Positions 17,436 to 26,788 of a stretch of DNA of 64,000 nt are shown here, in pieces; position 1 is the stretch's first letter; every line of letters begins with the position of its first letter. The position numbers were made by a program, and so were the translations under genes. A model generated the notes under the pieces. It did not search any database, was not told the DNA's origin, and saw only the letters and a list, made by a program, of their open reading frames with translations. Source of the DNA: Clostridium porci (GTDB lineage: Bacteria > Bacillota > Clostridia > Lachnospirales > Lachnospiraceae). The DNA lies in NCBI RefSeq assembly GCF_009696375.1, contig NZ_VUMD01000001.1:372001-436000 (forward strand), written 5' to 3'.

Positions 17436-18857
17436 ATGATGGATATAAACCAGCTTCCGGCAGCGTTTCTGGCAGAGATGAAAACGCTTCTGGGAGTGGA
17501 GTATGATAGATATATCGATAGCTTTCGGGAGGAGTGGAAACCGGGGCTTCGGGTGAATACGCTGAAACTCCAGCCGGAGAGGCTTAAAGAAATGGTTCCC
17601 TGGAAGCTGGAGCCGGTAGCCTGGACTGAGAAGGGATTTTATTATGATGAGGGGGCAGAGCCTAAGCCGTCTAAGCATCCCTTTTATTATGGGGGGCTTT
17701 ATTATCTTCAGGAGCCAAGCGCTATGGCTCCGGCGGCAATGCTGCCAGTAACTCCGGGAGATAAGGTGCTGGATTTGTGTGGGGCGCCGGGGGGAAAGAG
17801 TACAGAGCTGGCCTCAAAGCTTCAGGGGGAGGGACTGCTGGTAGCGAATGACATCAGCTATTCCAGAGCAAGAGCCTTGCTTAAGAATCTGGAGCTGGCA
17901 GGCGCTGCCAATATCTGCGTCACCAGTGAGAGCCCGGAGCAGCTGGCCCAGGTGTGGCCGGAGTTTTTTGATAAAATATTGGTGGATGCACCCTGCTCAG
18001 GAGAAGGAATGTTCCGGCGGGAGGATTCTATGGTAAGGGACTGGGAAGAGAGGGGGCCAGCCTATTATGGTCCTTTGCAGCGGAAGATTATGGAAGCAGC
18101 GGTAGGGATGCTTAAACCAGGGGGGCTTCTGCTTTACTCTACCTGTACCTTTTCACGGTATGAGAATGAAGAGACGGTTCTGTCTGTTCTGGAGAAGCAT
18201 CCTGAGATTGAGCTGGTAAAGCTGGACTTGTCTAAGGCTCCGGGCTCCTGTGACGGAGCGGGGCTTTCCGGGTGTATGAGACTGTTTCCCCACCGCCTAA
18301 AGGGAGAGGGACATTTTCTGGCTCTTTTACGAAAGGGAAAAGGGGGAAGCTCTCCTGCCGATGGTAGTAAAAAAGAGGTGTCACAAAGAAAACTCTCAGC
18401 AGGAATTCCGGGCAAAGACATGTATTCCAAAACAGGTGAAGGGCAGAAGAATTTGCAGAATTTCCTATCTGATATACGAATGGAGCTGGATATGAGCCGG
18501 GTGGTGATTCATCAGGAGCAGATCTATTATCTGCCTCAGGGATTGGAACGGAATCTTCCCCTTCGGTTTCTGCGCACAGGACTTTTGATGGGAGCGCTTA
18601 AGAAAGGGCGGTTTGAACCCTCCCAGGCTCTTGCTATGGCCTTAAAGGCAGATCAGTATTCAAATGTTCTGCGTTTGAAGGAAGGAGACCAACGGATTCT
18701 GCGGTATTTAAAGGGGGAGACTCTTTCGCTTGCAAAGGAGGAGAGGCCTCTCACGGGCTGGAGCCTGGTTATGATGGATGAATTTCCTCTGGGATGGTGT
18801 AAGGGAATGGGTATGAGCCTTAAGAATAAATATTATTCAGGCTGGAGATGGCAATAA
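17436..18857 (+). CDS. NOL1/NOP2/Sun (RsmF-like) RNA m5C methyltransferase
   Basis: The 473-residue protein has an N-terminal NOL1/NOP2 domain and a SAM-binding motif DLCGAPGGKSTELA. The DAPCSGEGMFRRE motif IV and the catalytic cysteine in YSTCTFSRYENEE are present. A C-terminal RsmF/PUA-like extension covers about residues 370-473, typical of RsmF (YebU), which modifies C1407 in 16S rRNA. The exact target here is inferred. ATG-ATG at 17436 follows GAGG; the frame is open further upstream. The preceding 17,155-17,435 gap shows no clear feature. Confidence 0.9.
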   Translation: MMDINQLPAAFLAEMKTLLGVEYDRYIDSFREEWKPGLRVNTLKLQPERLKEMVPWKLEPVAWTEKGFYYDEGAEPKPSKHPFYYGGLYYLQEPSAMAPAAMLPVTPGDKVLDLCGAPGGKSTELASKLQGEGLLVANDISYSRARALLKNLELAGAANICVTSESPEQLAQVWPEFFDKILVDAPCSGEGMFRREDSMVRDWEERGPAYYGPLQRKIMEAAVGMLKPGGLLLYSTCTFSRYENEETVLSVLEKHPEIELVKLDLSKAPGSCDGAGLSGCMRLFPHRLKGEGHFLALLRKGKGGSSPADGSKKEVSQRKLSAGIPGKDMYSKTGEGQKNLQNFLSDIRMELDMSRVVIHQEQIYYLPQGLERNLPLRFLRTGLLMGALKKGRFEPSQALAMALKADQYSNVLRLKEGDQRILRYLKGETLSLAKEERPLTGWSLVMMDEFPLGWCKGMGMSLKNKYYSGWRWQ

Positions 18858-18875
18858 GAGACAGGAGAGTGAAAA

Positions 18876-19619
18876 ATGGCAGAAAAGGGAAGGAGCAAGG
18901 CTTTTGCAATGCGCCTTGACAAATTTCTGGCGGAAATGGGACAGGGCAGCCGCAGCCAGGTGAAGGAGCTGATTCAAAAGGGGCATGTCCAGGTAAATGG
19001 CCGGGTGGTAAAATCTCCAGAGGGGAAGGTGAATCCGGAGTTTGACAGGATCTGTTTGGACGGAGAGGCGGTTGCCTATGCCGGAATGGAGTATTATATG
19101 CTGAATAAGCCTCAGGGTGTTGTGTCCGCGACAGAGGATGAAAGATACACTACCGTAGTTCAGTTGATTGATACGGCGCTCCGCAAGGATCTGTTTCCTG
19201 TGGGGCGGTTGGATATTGATACAGAGGGCCTTCTTCTGATTACGAATGACGGAGCTTTAACGCATCGTCTTCTATCACCGAAAAAGCATGTAGATAAAGT
19301 TTACAGAGTCCGGTTTCAGGGAGAAATGCCGTCTGATGCACAGCAGAAGTTTGAGGAGGGCATGTTCCTGGAGGACGGCACAAGGACGCTGCCGGCCCAT
19401 TTAAGGATTCTTGGCCGGTATGAGGCGGAGGTGACGCTCCATGAGGGGAAATTTCATCAGGTAAAGCGGATGTTTCAGGCTCTGGGCTGCCAGGTAGTTT
19501 ATCTTAAGCGTCTGTCTATGGGGCCGCTTACGTTGGATGAGAATTTGGCTCCTGGACAGTACCGGCCTTTAAGCGAGACAGAGCTTCAGGCGTTACAGAA
19601 GGGTGAGTCAGGAAAATAA
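18876..19619 (+). CDS. rsuA: Pseudouridine synthase, RsuA/RluB family
   Basis: The 247-residue protein has an N-terminal S4 RNA-binding domain (about residues 10-60), then the RsuA catalytic domain with GRLDIDTEGLLLITNDG, in which the first Asp is the nucleophile. RsuA makes Psi516 in 16S rRNA; RluB acts on 23S rRNA. The length and motif favour RsuA, but which target it modifies is not certain. A GGAGAG site precedes the ATG, which is 18 bases after the NSUN-type gene. Confidence 0.88.
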   Translation: MAEKGRSKAFAMRLDKFLAEMGQGSRSQVKELIQKGHVQVNGRVVKSPEGKVNPEFDRICLDGEAVAYAGMEYYMLNKPQGVVSATEDERYTTVVQLIDTALRKDLFPVGRLDIDTEGLLLITNDGALTHRLLSPKKHVDKVYRVRFQGEMPSDAQQKFEEGMFLEDGTRTLPAHLRILGRYEAEVTLHEGKFHQVKRMFQALGCQVVYLKRLSMGPLTLDENLAPGQYRPLSETELQALQKGESGK

Positions 19620-19698
19620 ACGAATCTCCTGAAAAAACACATAACAATCAATCGTCTTAAGTAAAGGGAGTTCTATAAAAAAGAGGGATTTGGAGAAA

Positions 19699-20361
19699 AT
19701 GAGATTAAATCATAAAAAAGCGGTAATATTTGACCTGGATGGAACGCTGGTGGATTCCATGTGGATGTGGAGAGCCATTGATGTGGAGTATCTGGCCAGA
19801 TTTGGCGTGGAATGCCCGGAGAATTTACAGAAGGAAATCGAAGGGATGAGCTTTACGGAAACAGCGGCTTATTTTAAGATTCGGTTTAAGCTGGAGGCTT
19901 CTCTGGATGAGATCAAGGAAGACTGGGTCCAGATGGCCCTTGGAAAGTATCAAAAGGAAGTACCCCTAAAGCCTGGCGCCAGAGCATTTTTAGATTATAT
20001 TGAAGATCATGGAATGGCGGCGGGGATCGCGACCAGCAACGGCAGGGCGATGGTAGACGCGGTTCTGGATTCTCTGGACATACGCCGGTACTTCCAGGTG
20101 GTAGCTACAGCCTGTGAGGTAGCTGCCGGAAAGCCTGCGCCTGATATTTATCTGAATGTGGCAGGCAGGCTTCAGGTAGATCCGCAGGACTGCGTGGTAT
20201 TTGAGGATGTCCCGGCAGGTATTCAGGCAGGAAAAAGGGCGGGAATGACTGTGTTTGCTGTGGAGGATGCCTTTTCACTGGACATGAAGGAGGAAAAGAA
20301 GCAGCTGGCAGATTACTATATCAGAGATTATTTTGAATTACTAAATGGAGCAGCAGGATGA
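19699..20361 (+). CDS. HAD family hydrolase (beta-phosphoglucomutase/phosphatase-like)
   Basis: The 220-residue protein opens with the HAD motif I FDLDGTLVDS (nucleophile Asp12, acid Asp14), motif II TSNGR, a Lys in GKPAPDIY and the motif IV segment FEDVPAG. It has the helical C1 cap typical of sugar-phosphate phosphatases and beta-phosphoglucomutase. The substrate is unknown. The stop overlaps the start of the YgiQ gene by four bases. ATG 19699 is chosen; a TTG at 19690 is possible. Confidence 0.9.
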   Translation: MRLNHKKAVIFDLDGTLVDSMWMWRAIDVEYLARFGVECPENLQKEIEGMSFTETAAYFKIRFKLEASLDEIKEDWVQMALGKYQKEVPLKPGARAFLDYIEDHGMAAGIATSNGRAMVDAVLDSLDIRRYFQVVATACEVAAGKPAPDIYLNVAGRLQVDPQDCVVFEDVPAGIQAGKRAGMTVFAVEDAFSLDMKEEKKQLADYYIRDYFELLNGAAG

Positions 20362-22412
20362 AGCATGATTATTTACCTATGAACCGGAGTGATATGAGCA
20401 TCCGGGGGTGGAAGCAATGTGATTTTGTTTATATCTCCGGGGACGCCTATGTGGATCATCCATCCTTTGGTACTGCCATTATCTCCCGGATGCTGGAGGC
20501 TCATGGCTATAGGGTGGGTATTATCGCCCAGCCGGACTGGAAAGACCCGAAAAGCATTCAGGTACTGGGCCGTCCCAGGCTGGGATTTCTGGTTTCAGCG
20601 GGGAATATGGATTCTATGGTGAACCATTATTCTGTTTCTAAAAAGCGCAGAAAGGAGGATTCCTATACGCCGGGAGGCGTAATGGGAAAACGTCCCGATT
20701 ACGCGGTTGTGGTTTACTGCAACCTGATTCGATCCGTTTATAAGGATGTTCCTGTGATTGCAGGAGGGATAGAGGCCAGCCTGCGGCGTTTGGCTCATTA
20801 CGATTATTGGTCTGATCGGCTGAAGCGTTCCATTCTTCTGGACGCTCAGGCGGATTTGATCTCCTATGGAATGGGAGAGCGATCCATTGTGGAAATTGCT
20901 GACGCCCTTAAAAGGGGAATTAATGTAAAGGACATTACATTTATCGACGGAACCGTTTATAAAACAAAAAGCCTGGAGGCTGTCCATGATTATAAGCTTC
21001 TGCCGGATTTTCGGGAGCTTCAGGCAGACAAAAGGAGCTATGCAGCGAGCTTTTACGTCCAGTACAGCAATACAGATCCATTTACCGGAAAGCGTCTGGT
21101 AGAGCCATATGGGGAGCGGATTTATGTGGTGCAGAATCCGCCCGCAAAGCCTCTGAGTCAGGAGGAGATGGATCGGGTTTACAATCTGCCCTATATGAGA
21201 AACTACCATCCTTCTTATGAAGATCTGGGAGGGGTGCCGGCCATACGGGAGATTAAGTTCAGCTTAATCAGCAATCGGGGGTGTTTTGGAGCCTGCAGCT
21301 TTTGTGCTCTGACCTTTCATCAGGGAAGAATTATTCAGACAAGAAGCCATGAATCCTTGATAGAAGAAGCAACAGGCTTGACAAAGGACCCAGATTTCAA
21401 AGGCTATATTCATGACGTGGGAGGGCCAACGGCAGATTTCCGGTTTCCGGCCTGTGAAAAGCAGATGACAAAGGGCGCCTGTCCCAATAAGCAGTGCCTG
21501 TTTCCTGAGCCCTGTAAAAACCTGAAGGCGGATCATTCCGATTATATTGCTCTGTTAAGGAAACTGAGAGCAATTCCCAGGGTGAAAAAGGTATTTATCC
21601 GTTCCGGTATCCGGTTTGATTATGTGCTGGCTGACGCAAGCAGGACATTTCTTAAGGAGCTATGCCAGCACCATATCAGCGGACAGCTGAAGGTAGCGCC
21701 GGAGCATGTGGCGAACAAGGTTCTGACCCGGATGGGCAAGCCAAAGAACCAGGTTTACCAACAGTTTGTACGTGCCTATAAGGAGATGAATAACCGTCTG
21801 GGGAAGGAGCAGTACCTTGTACCCTATCTGATGTCCTCCCATCCTGGTTCCTCTATGAAGGAGGCGGTGGAGCTGGCCGAATATCTCAGGGATCTGGGCT
21901 ATATGCCGGAGCAGGTTCAAGATTTCTATCCTACGCCTTCTACGATTTCCACCTGCATGTATTATACAGGATACGACTGCCGCACGATGGAACAGGTTTA
22001 CGTTCCTGTTAGCCCTCATGAGAAGGCGATGCAGAGAGCTCTGATCCAGTACCGCAGCCCGAAGAATTATGATCTGGTGGCAGAGGCTCTGAAACTTGCA
22101 GGACGGATGGATTTGATTGGATATGATAGAAAGTGCCTGATACGTCCCAGGGGAAACCGTCAGGGAGGAGCTAAACAAAATGAAGCATTGGGGCATGGCA
22201 TGAAGGCTCCGGCCGATAGGCGCGGCACAAAGAGGCCAGGAGGCACTCATGGCTTTAAGATCTCAAAACCGGAGATCGATACAGGGAAAAGGGCCGGAGG
22301 AGGCGGGACGGCAGCCAGGAGCCGAATTGGAAAAAGTGGCTCCCCATCCCCGGCAGCCACATCCACCCGTCCCAAAAACACCATCCGTAATGTTCACAAA
22401 AAGAAGGGGTGA
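20358..22412 (+). CDS. YgiQ family radical SAM protein
   Basis: The 684-residue protein has the YgiQ arrangement: an N-terminal cobalamin-binding-like region, then the radical SAM cluster cysteines C309, C313 and C316 in RGCFGACSFC. A central barrel and a DUF3362-type C-terminal part follow. The tail of about 70 residues is basic, rich in Gly/Lys/Arg/Ser and likely disordered. The physiological reaction of YgiQ proteins is not established. It overlaps its neighbours on both sides by four bases. Confidence 0.92.
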   Translation: MKHDYLPMNRSDMSIRGWKQCDFVYISGDAYVDHPSFGTAIISRMLEAHGYRVGIIAQPDWKDPKSIQVLGRPRLGFLVSAGNMDSMVNHYSVSKKRRKEDSYTPGGVMGKRPDYAVVVYCNLIRSVYKDVPVIAGGIEASLRRLAHYDYWSDRLKRSILLDAQADLISYGMGERSIVEIADALKRGINVKDITFIDGTVYKTKSLEAVHDYKLLPDFRELQADKRSYAASFYVQYSNTDPFTGKRLVEPYGERIYVVQNPPAKPLSQEEMDRVYNLPYMRNYHPSYEDLGGVPAIREIKFSLISNRGCFGACSFCALTFHQGRIIQTRSHESLIEEATGLTKDPDFKGYIHDVGGPTADFRFPACEKQMTKGACPNKQCLFPEPCKNLKADHSDYIALLRKLRAIPRVKKVFIRSGIRFDYVLADASRTFLKELCQHHISGQLKVAPEHVANKVLTRMGKPKNQVYQQFVRAYKEMNNRLGKEQYLVPYLMSSHPGSSMKEAVELAEYLRDLGYMPEQVQDFYPTPSTISTCMYYTGYDCRTMEQVYVPVSPHEKAMQRALIQYRSPKNYDLVAEALKLAGRMDLIGYDRKCLIRPRGNRQGGAKQNEALGHGMKAPADRRGTKRPGGTHGFKISKPEIDTGKRAGGGGTAARSRIGKSGSPSPAATSTRPKNTIRNVHKKKG

Positions 22413-22420
22413 ATTTTAAT

Positions 22421-23182
22421 ATGAAGATTGCCGTAGTAACAGGAGCTTCCTCTGGAATGGGCAGGGAAATGATTATCCAGCTGTGGGAGCATTTTGATGG
22501 ATTTGATGAGATGTGGATTATTGCCAGAAGAAGGGAGCGCATGGATCAGCTGGATTGCCAGCTGGGAGTGGTTTTGCGAAAATTTCCTCTGGATTTAACC
22601 CTGGACAGAGACCGCCAGATTCTGGAGAGGGCCTTGGAGCTTGAAAAGCCGGAGGTGAAGTTTCTGGTAAATGCAGCAGGCTTTGGAAAAATCGGAAAGG
22701 TGGAGGCTCTAAGCCTGTATGATGAAACAGATATGGTAAGGCTTAACTGTGAAGCACTCTGCGCTGTCACCCGCATGGTTCTTCCCTATATGACCGGTAA
22801 CAGCCGCATCATTCAGTTTGCTTCCTCTGCGGCGTTTCTTCCTCAGCCTGGCTTTGCCGTTTATTCGGCAACGAAAGCATTTGTGCTGAACTACAGCCGT
22901 GCCTTAAACCAGGAGCTAAGGGGAAGGAATATCTATGTAACGGCAGTCTGCCCTGGTCCTGTGAGAACAGAGTTTTTCGATATAGCGGAAACCACAGGGG
23001 AAATACCTCTTTACAAACGGCTGGTGATGGCAAATCCCAGGCGGGTAGTTGCAAAGGCTATTCGGGACAGCGTGGCAGGCAGGGATATTTCTGTGTATGG
23101 AGTGACGATGAAGGCCTTTCGGCTGCTGTGCAAGGCGCTGCCCCACAGGTGGCTTTTGTTAATGATGGAAAGGTGTAGCTAG
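22421..23182 (+). CDS. SDR family NAD(P)-dependent oxidoreductase
   Basis: The 253-residue short-chain dehydrogenase has the cofactor motif TGASSGMG at residues 7-14, an NAAG segment, the FASSAAF serine and the YSATK catalytic tyrosine and lysine. Classical SDR length; substrate unknown, although the shape resembles DltE/YqjQ-type oxidoreductases. ATG 22421 is preceded by AAGGGGTG with nine bases spacing; a GTG at 22409 overlapping ygiQ is less likely. Confidence 0.9.
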   Translation: MKIAVVTGASSGMGREMIIQLWEHFDGFDEMWIIARRRERMDQLDCQLGVVLRKFPLDLTLDRDRQILERALELEKPEVKFLVNAAGFGKIGKVEALSLYDETDMVRLNCEALCAVTRMVLPYMTGNSRIIQFASSAAFLPQPGFAVYSATKAFVLNYSRALNQELRGRNIYVTAVCPGPVRTEFFDIAETTGEIPLYKRLVMANPRRVVAKAIRDSVAGRDISVYGVTMKAFRLLCKALPHRWLLLMMERCS

Positions 23183-23280
23183 GGCGCCATTCGCAAATCA
23201 CACCGCCCATATGCGGATCTGAAGTTTTTACAGCACAGTCTGGCAAGCCTTGACGCGGCTCCACTACGCTTAATTCGGGA

Positions 23281-23326
23281 CCGCCGGTTTGAAGCGTTGT
23301 CCTCAGCCGGCGGCAAATGATTTGCC
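23281..23326 (+). other. Two consecutive perfect hairpins upstream of the RluA gene
   Basis: CCGCCGG/CCGGCGG (23281-23287 with 23307-23313) and GGCAAA/TTTGCC (23312-23317 with 23321-23326) follow each other, sharing two bases. They could be a terminator/leader structure, but neither is followed by a T-run. Confidence 0.4.
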
Positions 23327-23374
23327 AAACGTCATACCATTATACATCCAGGCAATTACAAGGAGAATCCTTAT

Positions 23375-24403
23375 ATGCAGACATTAATCGTAACGCCTAA
23401 TGAAGCCGGACAACGGATGGATAAGCTGCTTGCGAAATATTTAAATCAGGCAGGCAAGGGCTTTCTTTACAAGATGATGAGGAAAAAGAATATTACGCTG
23501 AACGGAAGGAAGTGCGACGGTTCCGAACGGCTTGTGATAGGCGATGCCATACAGCTTTTTCTTTCAGATGAAACCATAGAAATATTTTCCAGTCCTGTTC
23601 CAACGTCTCCTGCCTTTGAAACCAGGGCTCCGGCTAAGTGCAGGCCAGTAACTGGCATCTCCCATTGTGCAGATAGAAAAAGGTTTGATATTATTTATGA
23701 GGATTCTCATATTCTGGTAGTGAATAAGCCTTCCGGCATGCTGTCCCAGAAGGCCAAAGAAAGGGATGTAGCTCTCAATGAGCACATATTGAACTATCTC
23801 ATTGAATCAGGCCGGCTTCCTGTTAGCCAGCTTCGGACCTTCCGGCCCTCCATCTGCAACCGGCTGGATCGGAACACCAGCGGCCTGGTGGTGGCAGGAA
23901 AATCTCTGGCAGGATTGCAGGTTATGAACCAGGTGTTTAAGGACAGAAGCATACACAAATATTATCAGTGCATCGTGTCGGGCAAGGTGGAGAAAAAGCA
24001 GCTTATAGCTGGGTTCCTGAAAAAAGATGGAACAGCCAACACAGTAACTGTCTATCCCCTGGAGACTGAAAACAGCGTGCCTATCATGACTGAGTATCTT
24101 CCTCTGTCAGGGAACGGTACCTGTACGCTGCTCCAGGTGACGCTGATTACAGGACGGAGCCACCAGATTCGGGCCCATCTGGCTTCCATAGGCCATCCTA
24201 TATTAGGGGATTGCAAGTATGGAAGCAGAAGCCTGAATGAAGCGATGAAGGTTAAATACGGGCTTCGCTCCCAACTGCTGCACTCCTGGAAACTGGTAAT
24301 GCCAGAGGGACTTTCCCTTCCCCTTGCCCATCTTAGCGGAAGGGAGTTTACCGCCCCGCTGCCTGAACTGTTTCGCAGGGTGATGCAGGGTGAGAATTTA
24401 TAA
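23375..24403 (+). CDS. RluA family pseudouridine synthase
   Basis: The 342-residue protein has an N-terminal S4-like RNA-binding segment (about residues 12-60) and the RluA catalytic motif NRLDRNTSGLVVAGKS, with Asp as nucleophile. A later SHQIRAHLASIGHPI block is also family-typical. The target (23S rRNA and/or tRNA) cannot be told. AAGGAGAA precedes the ATG. Confidence 0.92.
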   Translation: MQTLIVTPNEAGQRMDKLLAKYLNQAGKGFLYKMMRKKNITLNGRKCDGSERLVIGDAIQLFLSDETIEIFSSPVPTSPAFETRAPAKCRPVTGISHCADRKRFDIIYEDSHILVVNKPSGMLSQKAKERDVALNEHILNYLIESGRLPVSQLRTFRPSICNRLDRNTSGLVVAGKSLAGLQVMNQVFKDRSIHKYYQCIVSGKVEKKQLIAGFLKKDGTANTVTVYPLETENSVPIMTEYLPLSGNGTCTLLQVTLITGRSHQIRAHLASIGHPILGDCKYGSRSLNEAMKVKYGLRSQLLHSWKLVMPEGLSLPLAHLSGREFTAPLPELFRRVMQGENL

Positions 24404-24442
24404 ATCCAGGACAGCCTTGTTATGGCGCTGTCCAGGGGCTTC

Positions 24443-24471
24443 TTGACAGGAGTTCATCTTTGGGTTATGCT
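24443..24471 (+). promoter_or_regulatory. Sigma-A promoter for trpS
   Basis: Perfect TTGACA (24443-24448), 17 bases, TATGCT (24466-24471). The predicted leader of about 60 bases is too short for a T-box, so tryptophan control by that mechanism is unlikely here. Confidence 0.75.
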
Positions 24472-24537
24472 ATTAAAAGCAAAAAATGCGTTCGGGTTTA
24501 GACAGCCCAGTCTTGAAAAACGAGAGGGAACAATCAA

Positions 24538-25635
24538 ATGGGAAAAATTATACTGACCGGCGACCGTCCTACGGGCCGGCTTCATGTGGGACATTACGTA
24601 GGCTCATTAAAACGGAGAGTGGAGCTTCAAAATTCGGGAGAATATGATGAGATTTATATTATGATAGCAGACGCCCAGGCTCTGACGGATAATGCGGACA
24701 ACCCAGAGAAGGTGCGCCAGAACATTATCGAGGTGGCCCTTGATTATCTGGCCTGCGGACTGGACCCTGAAAAATCAGTCCTGTTCATTCAGTCTCAGAT
24801 TCCTGAGCTATGTGAGATGACCTTCTATTATATGGATTTGGTAACAGTGTCCAGACTTCAAAGGAATCCTACGGTTAAGTCGGAAATCCAGATGAGAAAG
24901 TTTGAGACAAGCATTCCGGTAGGCTTCTTTACCTACCCCATCAGTCAGGCTGCGGATATTACTGCTTTTATGGCAACCACTGTTCCGGTAGGAGAGGATC
25001 AGGCTCCTATGATTGAGCAGACCAGAGAGATTGTCCATAAGTTTAACTCTGTATATGGGGAGACTCTGGTGGAGCCGGACATCCTGCTTCCTGACAACAA
25101 GGCGTGTCTGCGTCTTCCGGGTATTGATGGAAAGGCTAAGATGAGCAAGTCTCTGGGTAACTGTATCTACCTGTCCGATTCCGAGGAGGACATCAGGAAG
25201 AAAATTATGTCAATGTTTACTGACCCCAATCACCTGCGAGTGGAGGAGCCGGGACAGGTGGAGGGAAATCCTGTGTTTATTTATCTGGATGCATTTTGCA
25301 GGGATGAGCATTTTGAACAATACCTGCCGGAATATAAGAATCTGGATGAGCTGAAGGCGCATTATACAAGAGGAGGCCTGGGAGATGTGAAGGTGAAACG
25401 CTTCCTCAATTCTGTCATTCAGGATGAGCTGCGCCCGATCCGTGAGCGCCGCAAAGCGATTACAGAGGATATCCCCTCTGTTTATAAGATTCTGGAAGAT
25501 GGAAGCAGAAAGGCTCGCGCAAAGGCGGCCCGGACATTGACAGAGATAAAGAGGGCAATGAAGATTAACTATTTTGAGGATAAGGAATTAATTGCGGAGC
25601 AGTCTGAACGGTTCAGAGCCGGTCAGATAAATTAA
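24538..25635 (+). CDS. trpS: Tryptophanyl-tRNA synthetase
   Basis: The 365-residue class I aminoacyl-tRNA synthetase has the HIGH-like HVGH at residues 16-19 and KMSKS in the second half. It also has the TrpRS-typical [17 protein letters not shown] start and a [14 protein letters not shown] segment. It charges tRNA-Trp. It is slightly longer than the usual 330-340 residue form through extra length in the C-terminal half. A consensus promoter lies directly upstream, so it appears to be transcribed on its own. Confidence 0.95.
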   Translation: MGKIILTGDRPTGRLHVGHYVGSLKRRVELQNSGEYDEIYIMIADAQALTDNADNPEKVRQNIIEVALDYLACGLDPEKSVLFIQSQIPELCEMTFYYMDLVTVSRLQRNPTVKSEIQMRKFETSIPVGFFTYPISQAADITAFMATTVPVGEDQAPMIEQTREIVHKFNSVYGETLVEPDILLPDNKACLRLPGIDGKAKMSKSLGNCIYLSDSEEDIRKKIMSMFTDPNHLRVEEPGQVEGNPVFIYLDAFCRDEHFEQYLPEYKNLDELKAHYTRGGLGDVKVKRFLNSVIQDELRPIRERRKAITEDIPSVYKILEDGSRKARAKAARTLTEIKRAMKINYFEDKELIAEQSERFRAGQIN

Positions 25636-25668
25636 TAGGCGCTATTTAACTAAAGCTATAAAAAAGCC

Positions 25669-25699
25669 TTGACTCTGCCCTAAGGTAAGGCATTATACT
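25669..25699 (+). promoter_or_regulatory. MerR-type promoter/operator with 19-bp spacer
   Basis: TTGACT (25669-25674) and TATACT (25694-25699) are 19 bases apart, the elongated spacer of MerR-activated promoters. The spacer holds the imperfect palindrome TGCCCTAAGGTAAGGCA (25676-25692). It immediately precedes a MerR gene, indicating autoregulation. Confidence 0.8.
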
Positions 25700-25741
25700 G
25701 ACTGCAGTTCCGGAACAATAAAAACAGATGGAGGAAGGGAC

Positions 25742-26563
25742 ATGCTGACGATAGGACAAATGTCAAAGGTGTGCGGGGTTAGCGTGAAAACGCTGCATCA
25801 TTACGATAAAATCGGTCTCTTTAAGCCCTGGAAAACGGACGGCGCCACAGGCTACCGGTACTATGAGGACGCTCAGATCGGTATGATGCTGCTCATTGGA
25901 AGACTGAAACGGTATGGATTTTCCCTGTCTGAGATTCACAAGCTCCTGAGTATACAGGATAACCAGGAGCTGCTGCGGCAGCTTTACAAACAGAAATTCC
26001 GCATGGAGCGGCAGATGGAACATATATCCATAACGCTCCGTGAGATGGATCGCCATCTGGAGGAGTTTGAAAGGACAGGTGATATTATAAGTTATCAGAA
26101 AAACTATGAGGTAGCGCTTAAGAAAGGAGAAGAGCAGGTTCTTCTCACCGTCAGGGCAAGGATGTCCGTGGAGGAGTTCGGAACCTATTATGGAAAGGTA
26201 TATGAGAGGATTTCAAGGGAGCATCTGACGGCAAACGGTATAACCATGGCTATCTACCATGATCAGGAGTTTGACCCGGCCTGCAGTGATATTGAACTGG
26301 CAGTTGGAATCGAAGAAAGGGAGAAGGCGGATTTCATAATGCCGGAGCGCCTATGCGCAACCACCATCCACAAGGGCCCTTATTCTGGACTTCCGGATGC
26401 CTACGGCGCTGTCATGGCCTGGATGAATGCAGGAGGCTTTAAACTGGACGGGGCGCCCTATGAAATCTATTTGAAAACCCAATTTGACAAGCTGCCTCCA
26501 GAGGAATGGGTGACACAGATATATTTCCCGGTTAAAGAGCAGCCTAGCCAGAGTACTGTATGA
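25742..26563 (+). CDS. MerR family transcriptional regulator with GyrI-like effector domain
   Basis: The 273-residue protein has an N-terminal MerR winged HTH (residues 2-70, with SVKTLHHYDKIGLFKP and GYRYYED) and a linker helix. A C-terminal GyrI/AraC-effector-like domain covers about residues 125-268. This is the architecture of BltR/BmrR-type drug-sensing activators. No efflux pump gene is adjacent, and the strong autoregulatory promoter suggests that it activates itself in response to a ligand. Confidence 0.92.
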   Translation: MLTIGQMSKVCGVSVKTLHHYDKIGLFKPWKTDGATGYRYYEDAQIGMMLLIGRLKRYGFSLSEIHKLLSIQDNQELLRQLYKQKFRMERQMEHISITLREMDRHLEEFERTGDIISYQKNYEVALKKGEEQVLLTVRARMSVEEFGTYYGKVYERISREHLTANGITMAIYHDQEFDPACSDIELAVGIEEREKADFIMPERLCATTIHKGPYSGLPDAYGAVMAWMNAGGFKLDGAPYEIYLKTQFDKLPPEEWVTQIYFPVKEQPSQSTV

Positions 26564-26646
26564 CCTTCGGAAAATCACGTATGGGGAATGTTCTCAAATA
26601 GAAATGGGATAGCAGGTTGAAGAAAAAGCAGCTGCCTGAAACAGAA

Positions 26647-26690
26647 AAACACGGTTCCAAGTGGCCTTTCTAGCGATTGGAGCCGTGTTT
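26647..26690 (+). terminator. Hairpin downstream of the MerR gene
   Basis: AAACACGGTTCCAA (26647-26660) pairs with TTGGAGCCGTGTTT (26677-26690), apart from one mismatch; the T-rich 3' end fits a terminator. Confidence 0.7.
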
Positions 26691-26788
26691 CATTATGCGG
26701 AATCTGCATAAACCTATTTTGAAAGGCTTCCTTCAAACGTGTCCTGGCAGACGGGGCAAGACAAAGAGAGGAAAGGAATACGCATTGC

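Noticed and set aside
20595-22250. Several 90-200 codon minus-strand frames inside ygiQ
   Set aside because: They are shadows of a well-supported coding region with family motifs on the plus strand.
24409-24433. GGACAGC/GCTGTCC hairpin after the RluA gene as terminator
   Set aside because: Perfect seven-base stem but no T-run follows; too weak to call as a terminator.
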